From contig CAWDUT010000006.1 in NCBI GenBank assembly GCA_963805525.1, positions 620,001 to 684,000 of the forward strand: DNA of 64,000 bases, written 5' to 3'. Positions 9,332 through 18,607 of the stretch are shown piece by piece; position 1 is the first letter of the stretch, and each line of letters starts with the position of its first letter. Under the pieces are notes generated by a model, which searched no databases, had not been told where the DNA came from, and saw nothing but the letters and a program-made list of their open reading frames with translations. This DNA is from DASQFQ01 sp963805525 (GTDB lineage Bacteria > Actinomycetota > Thermoleophilia > Solirubrobacterales > Solirubrobacteraceae). A program made the translations under genes and the position numbers.

Positions 9332-9852
9332 CGGCGCATCTTCGTATGCACGCCGCACTCGTCCATCGAGCACCAGCGGCGTGAGCCGTTGCGGCTGCGG
9401 TCGAGGAAGAGCCAGTTGCAGTTCGCGCAGCGCTTGAGCCGGCCGAGCCTGTCCGACCGCAGCAGGTCGACGGCGGCGACCGCGATCGGCCACAGCGGCC
9501 GGTCGGGATGGCGGCCCGACCACACCCAGTCGCCGTCCTCGATCGTGCCCTCGGCGACCGCTTCGGCGTGCGCGGCCAAGAGGGTCTTCAGGGCGCGGCG
9601 CGGCGGCGTGTCGCCGGCGGCCACCGCGTTGAAGACGGCGTAGATCGCATCGCGCAGCTCGCGGGCGGTGCCGAGGTCGCCGTCCGGCCGCGCGTTCGCG
9701 GGCAGCACGCCCGCCCGCCGCGCCCAGGTCACGAGGTCCGCGTAGTCGCCCAGGTGATCGATGCGGGGTGGATCCCCCTCGACCGTGTTGGCGAAGTCGA
9801 GCGCGAGGTCGCCGCCCCAGAACTCGATCGTCTCGATCGTGCGCGTTACCAC
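9307..9852 (-). CDS. CGNR zinc-finger family transcriptional regulator (variant motif)
   Basis: The 181-residue protein starts with the ABATE-type domain (IEFWGGDLALDFANTV) and ends in the Zn-ribbon DNA-binding region CANCNWLFLDRSRNGSRRWC. The usual Cys-Gly-Asn-Arg motif reads Cys-Gly-Val-His here, followed by a basic tail. The GTG at 9852 is the best start; it leaves only 45 bp to the divergent MFS gene, and that gap carries repeated GTTACCACC sequences. It is probably a local autoregulated repressor of the exporter. Confidence 0.85.
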   Translation of the reverse strand: MVTRTIETIEFWGGDLALDFANTVEGDPPRIDHLGDYADLVTWARRAGVLPANARPDGDLGTARELRDAIYAVFNAVAAGDTPPRRALKTLLAAHAEAVAEGTIEDGDWVWSGRHPDRPLWPIAVAAVDLLRSDRLGRLKRCANCNWLFLDRSRNGSRRWCSMDECGVHTKMRRYRASRRG

Positions 9853-9913
9853 CAAACCCGAGTTTACCCGTAACGCCGCTCGGTTACCACCTAAAAAATG
9901 AACACCGGTAACC
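9845..9913. promoter_or_regulatory. Operator-like repeats between CGNR regulator and MFS gene
   Basis: GTTACCACC occurs at 9845-9853 and again at 9883-9891, 38 bp apart. GGTTACC (9882-9888) is the inverted complement of GGTAACC (9907-9913). A further imperfect palindrome GTTTACCCGTAAC lies at 9862-9874. The set spans both start codons of the divergent pair, as expected for binding sites of the adjacent regulator. The AT-rich CTAAAAA just before the MFS ATG leaves no Shine-Dalgarno sequence, so that mRNA may be leaderless. Confidence 0.55.
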
Positions 9914-11313
9914 AGCGCCGAAGGGCTGCCGGCGGCGCCCATGAATACGGCGGCCTCCGCCTCGCGCTCCTCTGCATCGCGCAGTTCGTCGTCGTCCTCG
10001 ACGTCACGATCGTGGCGATCGCGCTGCCGGCGATCCGGCGGGACCTCGGGTTCGAGGCGGCCGGTCTGCAGTGGGTGCTCAGCGCCTACACGCTGACCTT
10101 CGGCGGCGGCCTCCTGCTCGCCGGGCGGGTGGCGGACCTCTACGGCGCCCGGCGCGCGTTCCGGGGCGGGCTGCTGCTCTTCGCCGCCGCCTCGTTCGCC
10201 TGCGCGCTGGCGCCGACCGCCGCCGCGCTGATCGCCGCCCGCGCGGTGCAAGGAGCGGGCGCGGCGCTGGTGGCGCCGTCGGCGCTCGCGCTGCTGGTCG
10301 CCACCGAGCCCGCGGGCGCCGCCCGCTCGCGCGCGCTGGCGATCTGGACCGCGGCGGCCGCCGGCGGCGGAGCCTCCGGATGGGTGCTCGGCGGCCTCAT
10401 CACCAGCGGCCCGGGCTGGGAGTGGGTGTTCGCCGTGAACGTCCCGATCGGGTTCGCCGGCGCCGCGCTCGCCGGCCGCGTGTTGCCCTCCGATGACCCC
10501 CGTGGGGAGGGAGGACTGGACCTGCCGGGTGCGCTCACGTTCACCCTCGGCCTGGGCGCGGTGCTGCTCGGGCTCAGTCGTGGATGGGTCCTGCTGGTGG
10601 GTGGTGGCCTCTTGCTGCTGGTCCTCTTCGCCCGAATCCAGCGCCGCTCGCCGAACCCGCTCCTGCCGCCCGGCGAGCTCCGCCGCCCCGGCCTCGCGCG
10701 CGGCTCACTCGTCGCGCTCGCGATCACCGGCACCACCTCGCCCGCGATGTTCCTCGCCGTCCTGCAGCAGCACACCGCCAACGGGCTCATCTTCGCCCCG
10801 CTCAACGTCGCCGTCATCGCCGGCTCGCTCGCCTCGCCGAAGGTCCCGCGCGCGATGCCGGCCGGGCTCGCCGGCATCGCCGCCGGCTGCGGGCTCCTCG
10901 CGCTCGACGCCCCGCTGCTCCCTGCGCTCGTGATCATGGGCGCCGGCCTCGGCGTCGCCAGCGTCGCCTCCACCAAGGCGGGCGTCGCCGACGAGGCTCA
11001 GGGCCTCGCGTCCGGTGTCCTCAACACCGCCGCTCAGCTGGGGACGGCGATCGGCCTGGCGGTCATCGTCGCGCCCGCCGCCGCCCTCGGCTTCCGCTGG
11101 GGCTGGCTCGGCTGCGCCGCGATCGCGCTGAGCTCGAGCGTCGCGACGCTCAGAGCGGCGGGCAGCTCGCCGACCTGCGGCAGCGCCTCCGGGTCCGCGT
11201 ACACGCCGAAGCACACGCGGTCGCGCAGCGTGAAGACGCCGACCGACAGCGCATGGCCGTCCGAGAGCGGGATGGCCGGGAGCACCTCGACGCACTCGGC
11301 GCCGAGCAGGTAG
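9898..11313 (+). CDS. MFS transporter, DHA2-like drug exporter
   Basis: This polytopic efflux protein (471 codons, 12-14 predicted helices) shows the MFS motif A region LAGRVADLYGARRAF and the antiporter helix LIAARAVQGAGAALVAPSAL. It is divergent from the CGNR regulator, so substrate-induced export is likely. Membrane helices end at about residue 420 (near 11155). The last 50 codons are a polar Ser/Thr-rich tail that lies antisense to the acyltransferase gene. No stop occurs until 11313, giving a 280-bp antiparallel overlap. The tail may be a run-on after loss of the original stop. Confidence 0.86.
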   Translation: MNTGNQRRRAAGGAHEYGGLRLALLCIAQFVVVLDVTIVAIALPAIRRDLGFEAAGLQWVLSAYTLTFGGGLLLAGRVADLYGARRAFRGGLLLFAAASFACALAPTAAALIAARAVQGAGAALVAPSALALLVATEPAGAARSRALAIWTAAAAGGGASGWVLGGLITSGPGWEWVFAVNVPIGFAGAALAGRVLPSDDPRGEGGLDLPGALTFTLGLGAVLLGLSRGWVLLVGGGLLLLVLFARIQRRSPNPLLPPGELRRPGLARGSLVALAITGTTSPAMFLAVLQQHTANGLIFAPLNVAVIAGSLASPKVPRAMPAGLAGIAAGCGLLALDAPLLPALVIMGAGLGVASVASTKAGVADEAQGLASGVLNTAAQLGTAIGLAVIVAPAAALGFRWGWLGCAAIALSSSVATLRAAGSSPTCGSASGSAYTPKHTRSRSVKTPTDSAWPSESGMAGSTSTHSAPSR

Positions 11314-12506
11314 ACCGGCATCCGCGGCCCCGGCACGTTCGAGACCACGAGGTTGTACATCCGCGGCGACGCCGCGTAGCGCGCCACCGGCGCCTGGAGC
11401 GGCCGCGGCAGCAGCCCGAGCCCGCTCATCAGCGCCTCGCCGCCGCTCGCCCGCTCGCTCTCCTTGAACGCCGCGGTCTCGTCGCAGATGGCCCGCAGCC
11501 GCGCCAGCGGGTCGCGCAGGTGCACCGGCAGCGTGATGAACACGAACGCGATGCGGTTGCCCATGTCCGCCATCTCGTTCTCGCCCCGCCGCGACACGGG
11601 AACCATCACCTTGACCGGTGCCGGCGCCACGCGTCGCAGCAGGGCAAGCTGTCGCAGCGCGCCGGCCACCACGGCCAGCGCCACGTCGTTCAGCGAGCCG
11701 CCCCACGCCCGCTTGACGTCGAGCAACCGCTCGACCTCGACGGTGTGCCCGACCAGCGTCCGCCGCGGCCCGATCGGCGGGTTGAGAAACGACGACGGCG
11801 CCGATCGCGCCACGTCCTCCCCGACCGACAGCGCCGCCCGCCGCAGCGTCCCGCCCAGCCGAGGAGGGGAGCCCGCCGCGCGCGCCGCTCGCCCCAGCGC
11901 GCGCAGCGGCTCCGCTCCCGACCCGACCAGCGCTTCGACCGCCAGCCGAGCCGGCCCCCGCGCCCGATCCTCTGCCCACGCACCGGGAGGCGGTGCAGGC
12001 TCGGGCGCGTCCGGATCGAGGTCGAGCAGCAGCAGCGCGACGGCCAGGGCCGACTTCCCGTCGACCATCGCGTGGTGGATCTTCATCACGAGACCCACGC
12101 TGCCGTCCTCGAGCCGCGGCGCCAGGTGGATCTCCCATAGCGGATGCGAGCGGTCCAGCGGCTGAGAGAGCGCCGCGTCGGCCCGCGCGTCGAACTCCGA
12201 CCGCGCGAGCACCTCGTCATCGCCGCCGAGCGCCACCACATGGCGCCACAGGTCGAACCCCTCGGCATCGACCCACACCGGCCCCGCGAACCCGCCGGCC
12301 GGATGCGCCAGCCGCATGCGGAAGCGGGGCGCGCCGCCGAGCCGCGACGCCACCTGCGCGACCACCCGCTCCAGCGTGATCGGGGGGCGCCCCGGCCCGG
12401 GCCGGAAGCGCCCCTTCCACGCCACGTGCATATGCGCGGTGGCGGTCTCGGTATGGAGAAACGAGGCGTCGAGCGGCGTCAGGCGTTCAGGCACCCGGCG
12501 GAGCAT
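11034..12506 (-). CDS. WS/DGAT family O-acyltransferase
   Basis: The 490-residue bifunctional wax ester synthase/diacylglycerol acyltransferase makes storage triacylglycerol or wax esters from acyl-CoA. The catalytic HHxxxDG motif reads KIHHAMVDGKSAL. The N-terminal PLDASFLHTE and the C-terminal block VVSNVPGPRMPVYLLGA are typical. The family usually ends near ELSAIA; here about 27 further residues (Gln/Pro/Arg-rich) run antisense into the MFS gene. It fits the lipid metabolism genes nearby. A 36-codon gene lies between its start and LysR regulator 1. Confidence 0.92.
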   Translation of the reverse strand: MLRRVPERLTPLDASFLHTETATAHMHVAWKGRFRPGPGRPPITLERVVAQVASRLGGAPRFRMRLAHPAGGFAGPVWVDAEGFDLWRHVVALGGDDEVLARSEFDARADAALSQPLDRSHPLWEIHLAPRLEDGSVGLVMKIHHAMVDGKSALAVALLLLDLDPDAPEPAPPPGAWAEDRARGPARLAVEALVGSGAEPLRALGRAARAAGSPPRLGGTLRRAALSVGEDVARSAPSSFLNPPIGPRRTLVGHTVEVERLLDVKRAWGGSLNDVALAVVAGALRQLALLRRVAPAPVKVMVPVSRRGENEMADMGNRIAFVFITLPVHLRDPLARLRAICDETAAFKESERASGGEALMSGLGLLPRPLQAPVARYAASPRMYNLVVSNVPGPRMPVYLLGAECVEVLPAIPLSDGHALSVGVFTLRDRVCFGVYADPEALPQVGELPAALSVATLELSAIAAQPSQPQRKPRAAAGATMTARPIAVPS

Positions 12507-12562
12507 GCAGGCCTGAGGACCCGCGGACCATGGCCCGGCGGTCGGAAGTCAGGCGCTCACAT

Positions 12563-12579
12563 CTCGCCCGGCGGGCGAG
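12563..12579 (-). terminator. GC hairpin just after the 36-codon gene
   Basis: The 17-base odd palindrome CTCGCCCGGCGGGCGAG starts four bases after the stop of the small minus-strand gene and lies 56 bp ahead of the acyltransferase start. No U-run follows, so it is a hairpin that could terminate or pause transcription. Confidence 0.4.
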
Positions 12580-12582
12580 CCG

Positions 12583-12693
12583 CTAGGCGCGCGCCGCCCG
12601 GCGGCGGAGCCGGGCGACGCGGGGGCGGGGAGCGCGGTGCTGGGGGGAGCGCTCCGTGATGAGGGCGCGGGAGAGGGCTTCGTGGGAGTGCAT
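12583..12693 (-). CDS. Arg-rich 36-residue microprotein (candidate)
   Basis: An ATG at 12693 opens a 36-codon frame ending in TAG. The product begins Met-His, has a short amphipathic N-terminal half (ALSRALITERS) and an Arg/Ala-rich C-terminal half (RLRRRAARA). It lies directly downstream, on the divergent side, of the conserved LysR element and is followed by a hairpin. A second 36-codon frame with the same design is at 31814-31924. It could be a nucleic-acid-binding or membrane-active peptide; no function is known to me. Confidence 0.4.
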   Translation of the reverse strand: MHSHEALSRALITERSPQHRAPRPRVARLRRRAARA

Positions 12694-12715
12694 GGGCAGA
12701 TCGTGCTCTCACCGG

Positions 12716-12763
12716 GCCATAAACACAAATGATCTTTGTGCCTGATTGGTATACGCTTTGGTC
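12716..12763 (+). promoter_or_regulatory. LysR regulator 1 promoter/operator with shared 19-mer
   Basis: GCCATAAACACAAATGATC (12716-12734) recurs exactly, 29 bp ahead of the start, at LysR regulator 2 (42795-42813). Here it overlaps a 17-bp palindrome CACAAATGATCTTTGTG (12724-12740). A TATACG box (12750-12755) ends eight bases before the ATG, so the transcript is probably leaderless and the 19-mer covers the -35 region. This AT-rich patch stands out against about 70 percent GC. Confidence 0.65.
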
Positions 12764-13681
12764 ATGCTTGACGTCCGTCGCCTCCGGGTCCTGCGCGAGG
12801 TCGCCCAGACGGGCTCCTTCTCCGCAGCGGCCGAATCGCTCGCCTTCACGCAGCCCGCCGTCTCCCGCCAGATCGCCACGCTCGAGGCCGAGGCCGGCAC
12901 GCGCCTCGTCGAGCGCTCCGCCCGCGGCGTGCGCCTGACGCAGGCCGGTGAGCTGCTCGTCGGCCACGCCGACGCGATCCTCGACCGACTGACCGCCGCC
13001 GAGAATCAGCTCGAGGCGCTCAACTCGCTCGCGGGCGGCCGCCTCCACATCGGCGCCACCGCGACCGCCAACGCGACGCTGATCCCGCTCGCGATCCGCG
13101 CCTTCGACGCGGAGTACCCCGAGGTCCACCTGCGCCTCGACGAGGCGCTCACCTCCGAGCTGATCGACCGCGTCGCCGCCGGCGAGCTCGACCTCGCGAT
13201 CGTCGCCAACCCCGAGCGCTACGAGCTGCCCGGCGAGATCGTGATCGACCACCTGATGGACGACCCGCAGCACCTGGCGCTCTCGCGCGACCACCCGCTC
13301 GCCGACGCGCCGGAGATCCGCATGGAGGACCTCGCCGACGAGGTCTGGATCGAGGGCCGCGACTCCGCCTGCGCCGAGCCGCTGCGGCTCGCGGCGGCCG
13401 CCGCCGGCTTCGAGCCCAAGATCTGCTTCGAGTCCGCCCAGTGGCTCGGCAAGCAGGGCCTCGTCGCGGCCGGCGTCGGCATCACGCTGATCCCCACGCT
13501 GGCGCTCGCCACGGTGCGCGAGGACATCGTCCTGCGCTCGCTCAAAGACGCCCCGCGGCGCACGATCTCGATCGCCACGCTGGGCTGCGGCTACGAGGCG
13601 CCGGCGGTCGATCCGATGCGCGCGGTGCTGCGCCGGGTCGCGGAGGAGCACTGCTTCTCCTGCGACGCCTGCGTGAGCTGA
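12764..13681 (+). CDS. LysR family transcriptional regulator 1
   Basis: The 305-residue regulator has an N-terminal winged HTH (GSFSAAAESLAFTQPAVSRQIATLE) and a LysR substrate-binding domain (about 90-295). The C-terminus carries Cys in CFSCDACVS, which is unusual and may bind a metal or respond to redox. The ATG at 12764 is preferred to a TTG six codons upstream because homologues begin MLDVRRL. It is a paralogue of the regulator at 41833-42765 in both protein and promoter, and is divergent from a microprotein and the WS/DGAT gene. Confidence 0.92.
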   Translation: MLDVRRLRVLREVAQTGSFSAAAESLAFTQPAVSRQIATLEAEAGTRLVERSARGVRLTQAGELLVGHADAILDRLTAAENQLEALNSLAGGRLHIGATATANATLIPLAIRAFDAEYPEVHLRLDEALTSELIDRVAAGELDLAIVANPERYELPGEIVIDHLMDDPQHLALSRDHPLADAPEIRMEDLADEVWIEGRDSACAEPLRLAAAAAGFEPKICFESAQWLGKQGLVAAGVGITLIPTLALATVREDIVLRSLKDAPRRTISIATLGCGYEAPAVDPMRAVLRRVAEEHCFSCDACVS

Positions 13682-13697
13682 CCCTAGAATCGACGGC

Positions 13698-15346
<1,649 letters not shown>

Positions 15347-15354
15347 GAGCGGGA

Positions 15355-15693
15355 ATGCGCAAACTGATCGTCATGGCCCTCGTGGTGGGCTGCCTCGGAG
15401 TGCTCGCCTCGGTCGCCATGGCCGCCGGCAAGTCGATCAAGGTGGGCGACAACTACTACGTGCGCCCGTCGGGCGTGCCGAAGATCACCGTCTCCAAGGG
15501 CACCAAGGTCAAGTGGCGCTTCCGTACCGGCACCCCGCACACGGTCACCGTCAAGTCGGGCCCGGTGAAGTTCAACTCCGGTGTCCACACCGACGGGACG
15601 TTCTCCAAGAAGCTCACGAAGCGCGGCACCTACGTCATCTACTGCACGATCCACGGCTTCAGCGATCAGAGGATGAAGCTCGTCGTGAAGTAG
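15355..15693 (+). CDS. Secreted plastocyanin/azurin-like cupredoxin
   Basis: The 112-residue protein has a signal peptide (residues 1-24, ending VAMAAG) and a cupredoxin fold. The type-1 copper ligands are present: His in GTPHTV, Cys and His in YCTIHGF, and Met in QRM. It should be a small extracytoplasmic electron carrier. AGGAG stands six bases before the ATG. It sits between the two mutase subunit genes, an odd place for a redox protein; a joint transcript is likely but a functional link is unproven. Confidence 0.88.
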   Translation: MRKLIVMALVVGCLGVLASVAMAAGKSIKVGDNYYVRPSGVPKITVSKGTKVKWRFRTGTPHTVTVKSGPVKFNSGVHTDGTFSKKLTKRGTYVIYCTIHGFSDQRMKLVVK

Positions 15694-15706
15694 GCTGCCG
15701 CCGCTG

Positions 15707-16117
15707 ATGTCCTCGGCCGGCTCCAATCGAAAGATCCGCGTCGTCGTGGCCAAGCCCGGCCTCGACGGGCACGACCGCGGGGCGAAGATCATCGCCCGCG
15801 CGCTCCGCGACGCCGGCATGGAGGTGATCTACACGGGCCTGCACCAGACGCCCGAGCAGATCGTCGCGACCGTCATCCAGGAGGACGCCGACGCGGTCGG
15901 CCTCTCGATCCTGTCCGGCGCGCACATGACGCTGGTGCCGAAGGTGATCGAGCTGCTGCGCGAGCAGGACGCGGGCGACGTGGTGGTCACCGTCGGCGGG
16001 ACGATCCCGGCGCAGGACATCCCGGAGCTCAAGGAGCTCGGGGTGGCCGAGGTGTTCACGCCCGGCGCGCCGACGCAGGCGATCATCGACTACATCCAGG
16101 GCGCCGTCACGCCCTGA
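15707..16117 (+). CDS. Cobalamin-binding small subunit of acyl-CoA mutase
   Basis: The 136-residue protein is a stand-alone B12-binding domain. It carries the adenosylcobalamin signature DGHDRG (the His is the lower axial ligand), followed by GLSILSGAH and VTVGGTIP. Its length equals that of known small mutase subunits of the IcmB type. It should pair with the catalytic chain encoded at 13698-15346. If that chain is truly broken, this subunit would be orphaned unless another large subunit exists elsewhere. Confidence 0.93.
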   Translation: MSSAGSNRKIRVVVAKPGLDGHDRGAKIIARALRDAGMEVIYTGLHQTPEQIVATVIQEDADAVGLSILSGAHMTLVPKVIELLREQDAGDVVVTVGGTIPAQDIPELKELGVAEVFTPGAPTQAIIDYIQGAVTP

Positions 16118-16133
16118 CGCGCAGCCGCGCGGC

Positions 16134-16808
16134 TCATCCCCACGGCGCGAGGAGTGCCGCCGGCGGCCGCCCGGCGAGGCGCGTGCACTCGCGCGTCAGG
16201 TGCGACTGGTCGGCGTAGCCGGCGTCGAGCGCGGCGCGGGCGAGGTCGGGGTTGCGCGCGGCCAGGAAGCGCCGGAAGCGCAGCACGCGCTGGAGCGTCT
16301 TCGGGCCGTAGCCCGCGGCGGCGTGGCAGCGGCGGCGGAGCTGGCGCTCGCTGAGGCCGAGGTCGCCGGCGAGCGTCTCCACCCGCGCCTGCGGCTGCTC
16401 GAGCCGCCGCGCGGCCTCGGCGATCGCGGTGTCGGCGGCCGGGGCGGTCATCGCGATCTCCGCGACCCGGCGCAGCGCCTCGCGCGGGGTGAGGTCTGGC
16501 GGCAGCCGCTCGTCCAGCGCGCGGTCCAGATCGGCGAGGTCGACGCGCAGGTCGCGCAGCTCCGAGAGCGGCAGGCCGAGCGCGGCGCCGCCTGCGCCGG
16601 GGCGGAAGCGCGCGCCGACGAAGACCGCGTCGGGCCCCGTCGTCATCGGCACCGGACCGGTGTCCGGCCCGGCCACGAACGCGCCCCGGCCGGCCTGCCA
16701 GATCAGGTCTGAGCAGGCGTCGGGCAGGATCGGCCCCGAGCTCGTGCCTGTGCGCATCCAGAGGCAGGCGAGGGGCGGCGCTGAGAACTCGCGGTACACG
16801 CACACCAT
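16134..16808 (-). CDS. AraC family transcriptional regulator
   Basis: The 224-residue regulator has an N-terminal ligand domain of the DUF6597 type (SDLIWQAGRGAFVAGP) and a C-terminal AraC HTH_18 domain (ARVETLAGDLGLSERQLRRR, YADQSHLTRECTRLAGRPPA). It converges on the mutase small-subunit gene with a 16-bp gap. Its start codon lies seven bases from a REP-like palindrome shared with position 21290. The ligand is unknown. Confidence 0.87.
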   Translation of the reverse strand: MVCVYREFSAPPLACLWMRTGTSSGPILPDACSDLIWQAGRGAFVAGPDTGPVPMTTGPDAVFVGARFRPGAGGAALGLPLSELRDLRVDLADLDRALDERLPPDLTPREALRRVAEIAMTAPAADTAIAEAARRLEQPQARVETLAGDLGLSERQLRRRCHAAAGYGPKTLQRVLRFRRFLAARNPDLARAALDAGYADQSHLTRECTRLAGRPPAALLAPWG

Positions 16809-16815
16809 TGTGAAG

Positions 16816-16835
16816 GGGGTCAGACCCCTTGAGGG
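16816..16835 (-). repeat. REP-like palindromic element, copy 1
   Basis: The minus strand reads CCCTCAAGGGGTCTGACCCC, identical over 20 bases to 21290-21309. The core AAGGGGTC..GACCCC is an odd palindrome. It lies in the intergenic gap upstream of the AraC gene and the cyclase-like gene. Confidence 0.7.
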
Positions 16836-16885
16836 TGGTCGAGGGTGGCCGTTTCTTTCAAGACGGCGCTGGTTGGATCCAGGGC

Positions 16886-17737
16886 ATGCCCGATCTCGAT
16901 GACGCCGAGCAGTTCCTCGCGGCCCAGGGCCGCATCCTCGACCGCCGCCGCTTCGAGCGGCTCTTCCGCGGCGGCGGCGCCGCGCCCGTGCGCGACGCCG
17001 TCGCCGCCTACCGCAACGCCGACGGCGGCTTCGGCCACGGGCTCGAGCCCGACGGCCGCACGCCCGGCACGCAGCCCGCCGCCACCGAGCAGGCGCTGCG
17101 GATCCTCGACCAGGCCGACGCGTGGGACGAGGCGCTCGCCCGCGGCGCCTGCGACCAGCTCCAAGCCTCCGCGCCCCCCGAGGGCGGCGCCATCTTCGTC
17201 GACGAGAACGTCGAGGGCTGGCCGCACGCGCCGTGGTGGCAGCCCGCGCCGGGCTTCTCGCTGATCAGCACCGGCCAGATCCTCGGCTCGCTGCTGGCCC
17301 GCGGCACGCGCCACGAATGGGTGGACCGGGCGTCCGAGCTGATGTGGGAGCGCATCGCGTCGCTCGGAGCGCCCGGCCCATACGACCTCTACGGCGTGCT
17401 GCGGTTCCTCGATCACGCGCCCGACCGCGAGCGCGCCGCCGCCGCGCTCCAGCTCGTCGAGGCGCCTCTCCGGAAGGTCGTCACGCTCGACCCCGAGGCG
17501 ACCGGCGAGGTCCACGGCCCGCTCGGCTTCGCGCCATGGCCCGACTCGATCGCGCGCCCGCTGTTCGACGCTGCCACCATCGCCGCCCACCTCGATCACC
17601 TCGCCGCTGGTCAGCAGCCCGACGGCGGCTGGACGTTCAACTTCCCGGCCTGGTCACCGGCCCAGGAGGCCGACTGGCGCGGCAGCTTCAGCGTCGACGC
17701 GCTCGACACCCTCCGCCGCAACGAGCGCCTCCTGTGA
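16886..17737 (+). CDS. Prenyltransferase/squalene-cyclase-repeat-like protein
   Basis: The 283-residue alpha-helical repeat protein carries terpene-cyclase or prenyltransferase beta-subunit type motifs (YRNADGGFGHGLEPD and QQPDGGWTFNFPAW). It lacks a DxDD or DxD motif, so an enzymatic role is uncertain. I chose the ATG of MPDLDDAEQF. A longer TTG-started frame (from 16829) begins inside a REP-like element and reads improbable sequence. Its stop overlaps the etf operator palindrome. Confidence 0.72.
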   Translation: MPDLDDAEQFLAAQGRILDRRRFERLFRGGGAAPVRDAVAAYRNADGGFGHGLEPDGRTPGTQPAATEQALRILDQADAWDEALARGACDQLQASAPPEGGAIFVDENVEGWPHAPWWQPAPGFSLISTGQILGSLLARGTRHEWVDRASELMWERIASLGAPGPYDLYGVLRFLDHAPDRERAAAALQLVEAPLRKVVTLDPEATGEVHGPLGFAPWPDSIARPLFDAATIAAHLDHLAAGQQPDGGWTFNFPAWSPAQEADWRGSFSVDALDTLRRNERLL

Positions 17738-17776
17738 TTGACTGACAAGTCAATCGGGCATCCATCCGGCTAGGAT
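17736..17776 (+). promoter_or_regulatory. etf promoter with perfect 8+8 palindrome
   Basis: GATTGACTGACAAGTCAATC (17736-17755) is a perfect inverted repeat with a four-base spacer, shaped like operators of TetR-type acyl-CoA-responsive repressors. A TAGGAT box follows at 17771-17776, placing the operator over the -35 region. AGGAGG (17797-17802) precedes the GTG of etfB. No TetR gene is in the window, so the regulator must lie elsewhere. Confidence 0.7.
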
Positions 17777-17812
17777 GCGAACGCTCGTTCCGTCACAGGA
17801 GGCACTGAACCC

Positions 17813-18607
17813 GTGAAGATCTGCGTCCTCGTCAAAGAGGTGCCGGACGCCGCGGTCGAGAAGCGCATCGATCCCTCGACCGGCCGTCTCAACCGCTCAG
17901 GCGAGAAGAACCTGAATCCCTTCGACACGCACGCCATCGAGGCGGCCATGCAGCTGAAGGAGGGTGGCTCGATCGACGTCGACGAGGTCATCGCCGTCAC
18001 CATGGGCCCGGAGAGCGCCGTGCGCGCGCTCCACAAGGCCGTGTCGCTCGGCGCCGACCGCTCGGTGCACCTGACCGACGAGGCCCTCGCGGGCTCCGAC
18101 GTCAACGGCACCGGCTACTCGCTCGCCCAGGTGCTCTCGAAGGAGAGCCCCGACCTGGTGCTGCTCGGCCAGCAGTCGGACGACGGCGAGTGCTACACGA
18201 TCGGCGCCGTCGTGGCCGACCACCTGCAGATGCCCAGCCTCACGCAGGTCATCAAGATCGACGTCGAGGACGGCAAGCTCCGCTGCGAGCGCCAGGCCGA
18301 GTACGGCTACGACACGGTGCTCGTCGAGCTCCCGGCCGTGATCTCGGTCGGCGACGCCATCAACGAGCCGCGCTACCCGTCGTTGAAGGCGATCATGGGC
18401 GCGAAGAAGAAGCCGCTCGAGTCGGTCGGCGCCGCCGACGCCGGCATCGACGCCGGGCGCGTCGGCTACGACAACGCGCGCGCCCACTGCTCCGAGTTCA
18501 AGGCCCCGCCGGAGAAGCAGGCGGGCCAGATCATCGAGGACGAGGACACGAACGAGACGGTCGAGAAGATCGTCGCCTGGCTCGATGAAAGGAAGCTGCT
18601 GGCATGA
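17813..18607 (+). CDS. etfB: Electron transfer flavoprotein beta subunit
   Basis: The 264-residue subunit of the FAD/AMP heterodimer accepts electrons from acyl-CoA dehydrogenases. The ETF-beta signature is visible in KICVLVKEVPD and VISVGDAINEPRYPSLKAIMGAKKKP. The GTG start has AGGAGG ten bases upstream. The stop overlaps the etfA ATG by four bases (ATGA). It is the first gene of an etfB-etfA-ETF-QO operon under a palindromic operator. Confidence 0.96.
   Translation: MKICVLVKEVPDAAVEKRIDPSTGRLNRSGEKNLNPFDTHAIEAAMQLKEGGSIDVDEVIAVTMGPESAVRALHKAVSLGADRSVHLTDEALAGSDVNGTGYSLAQVLSKESPDLVLLGQQSDDGECYTIGAVVADHLQMPSLTQVIKIDVEDGKLRCERQAEYGYDTVLVELPAVISVGDAINEPRYPSLKAIMGAKKKPLESVGAADAGIDAGRVGYDNARAHCSEFKAPPEKQAGQIIEDEDTNETVEKIVAWLDERKLLA

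Noticed and set aside
16829..16885. TTG start giving a 302-residue cyclase-like protein
   Set aside because: The extension begins inside the REP-like repeat and reads improbable sequence, so ATG 16886 is preferred.
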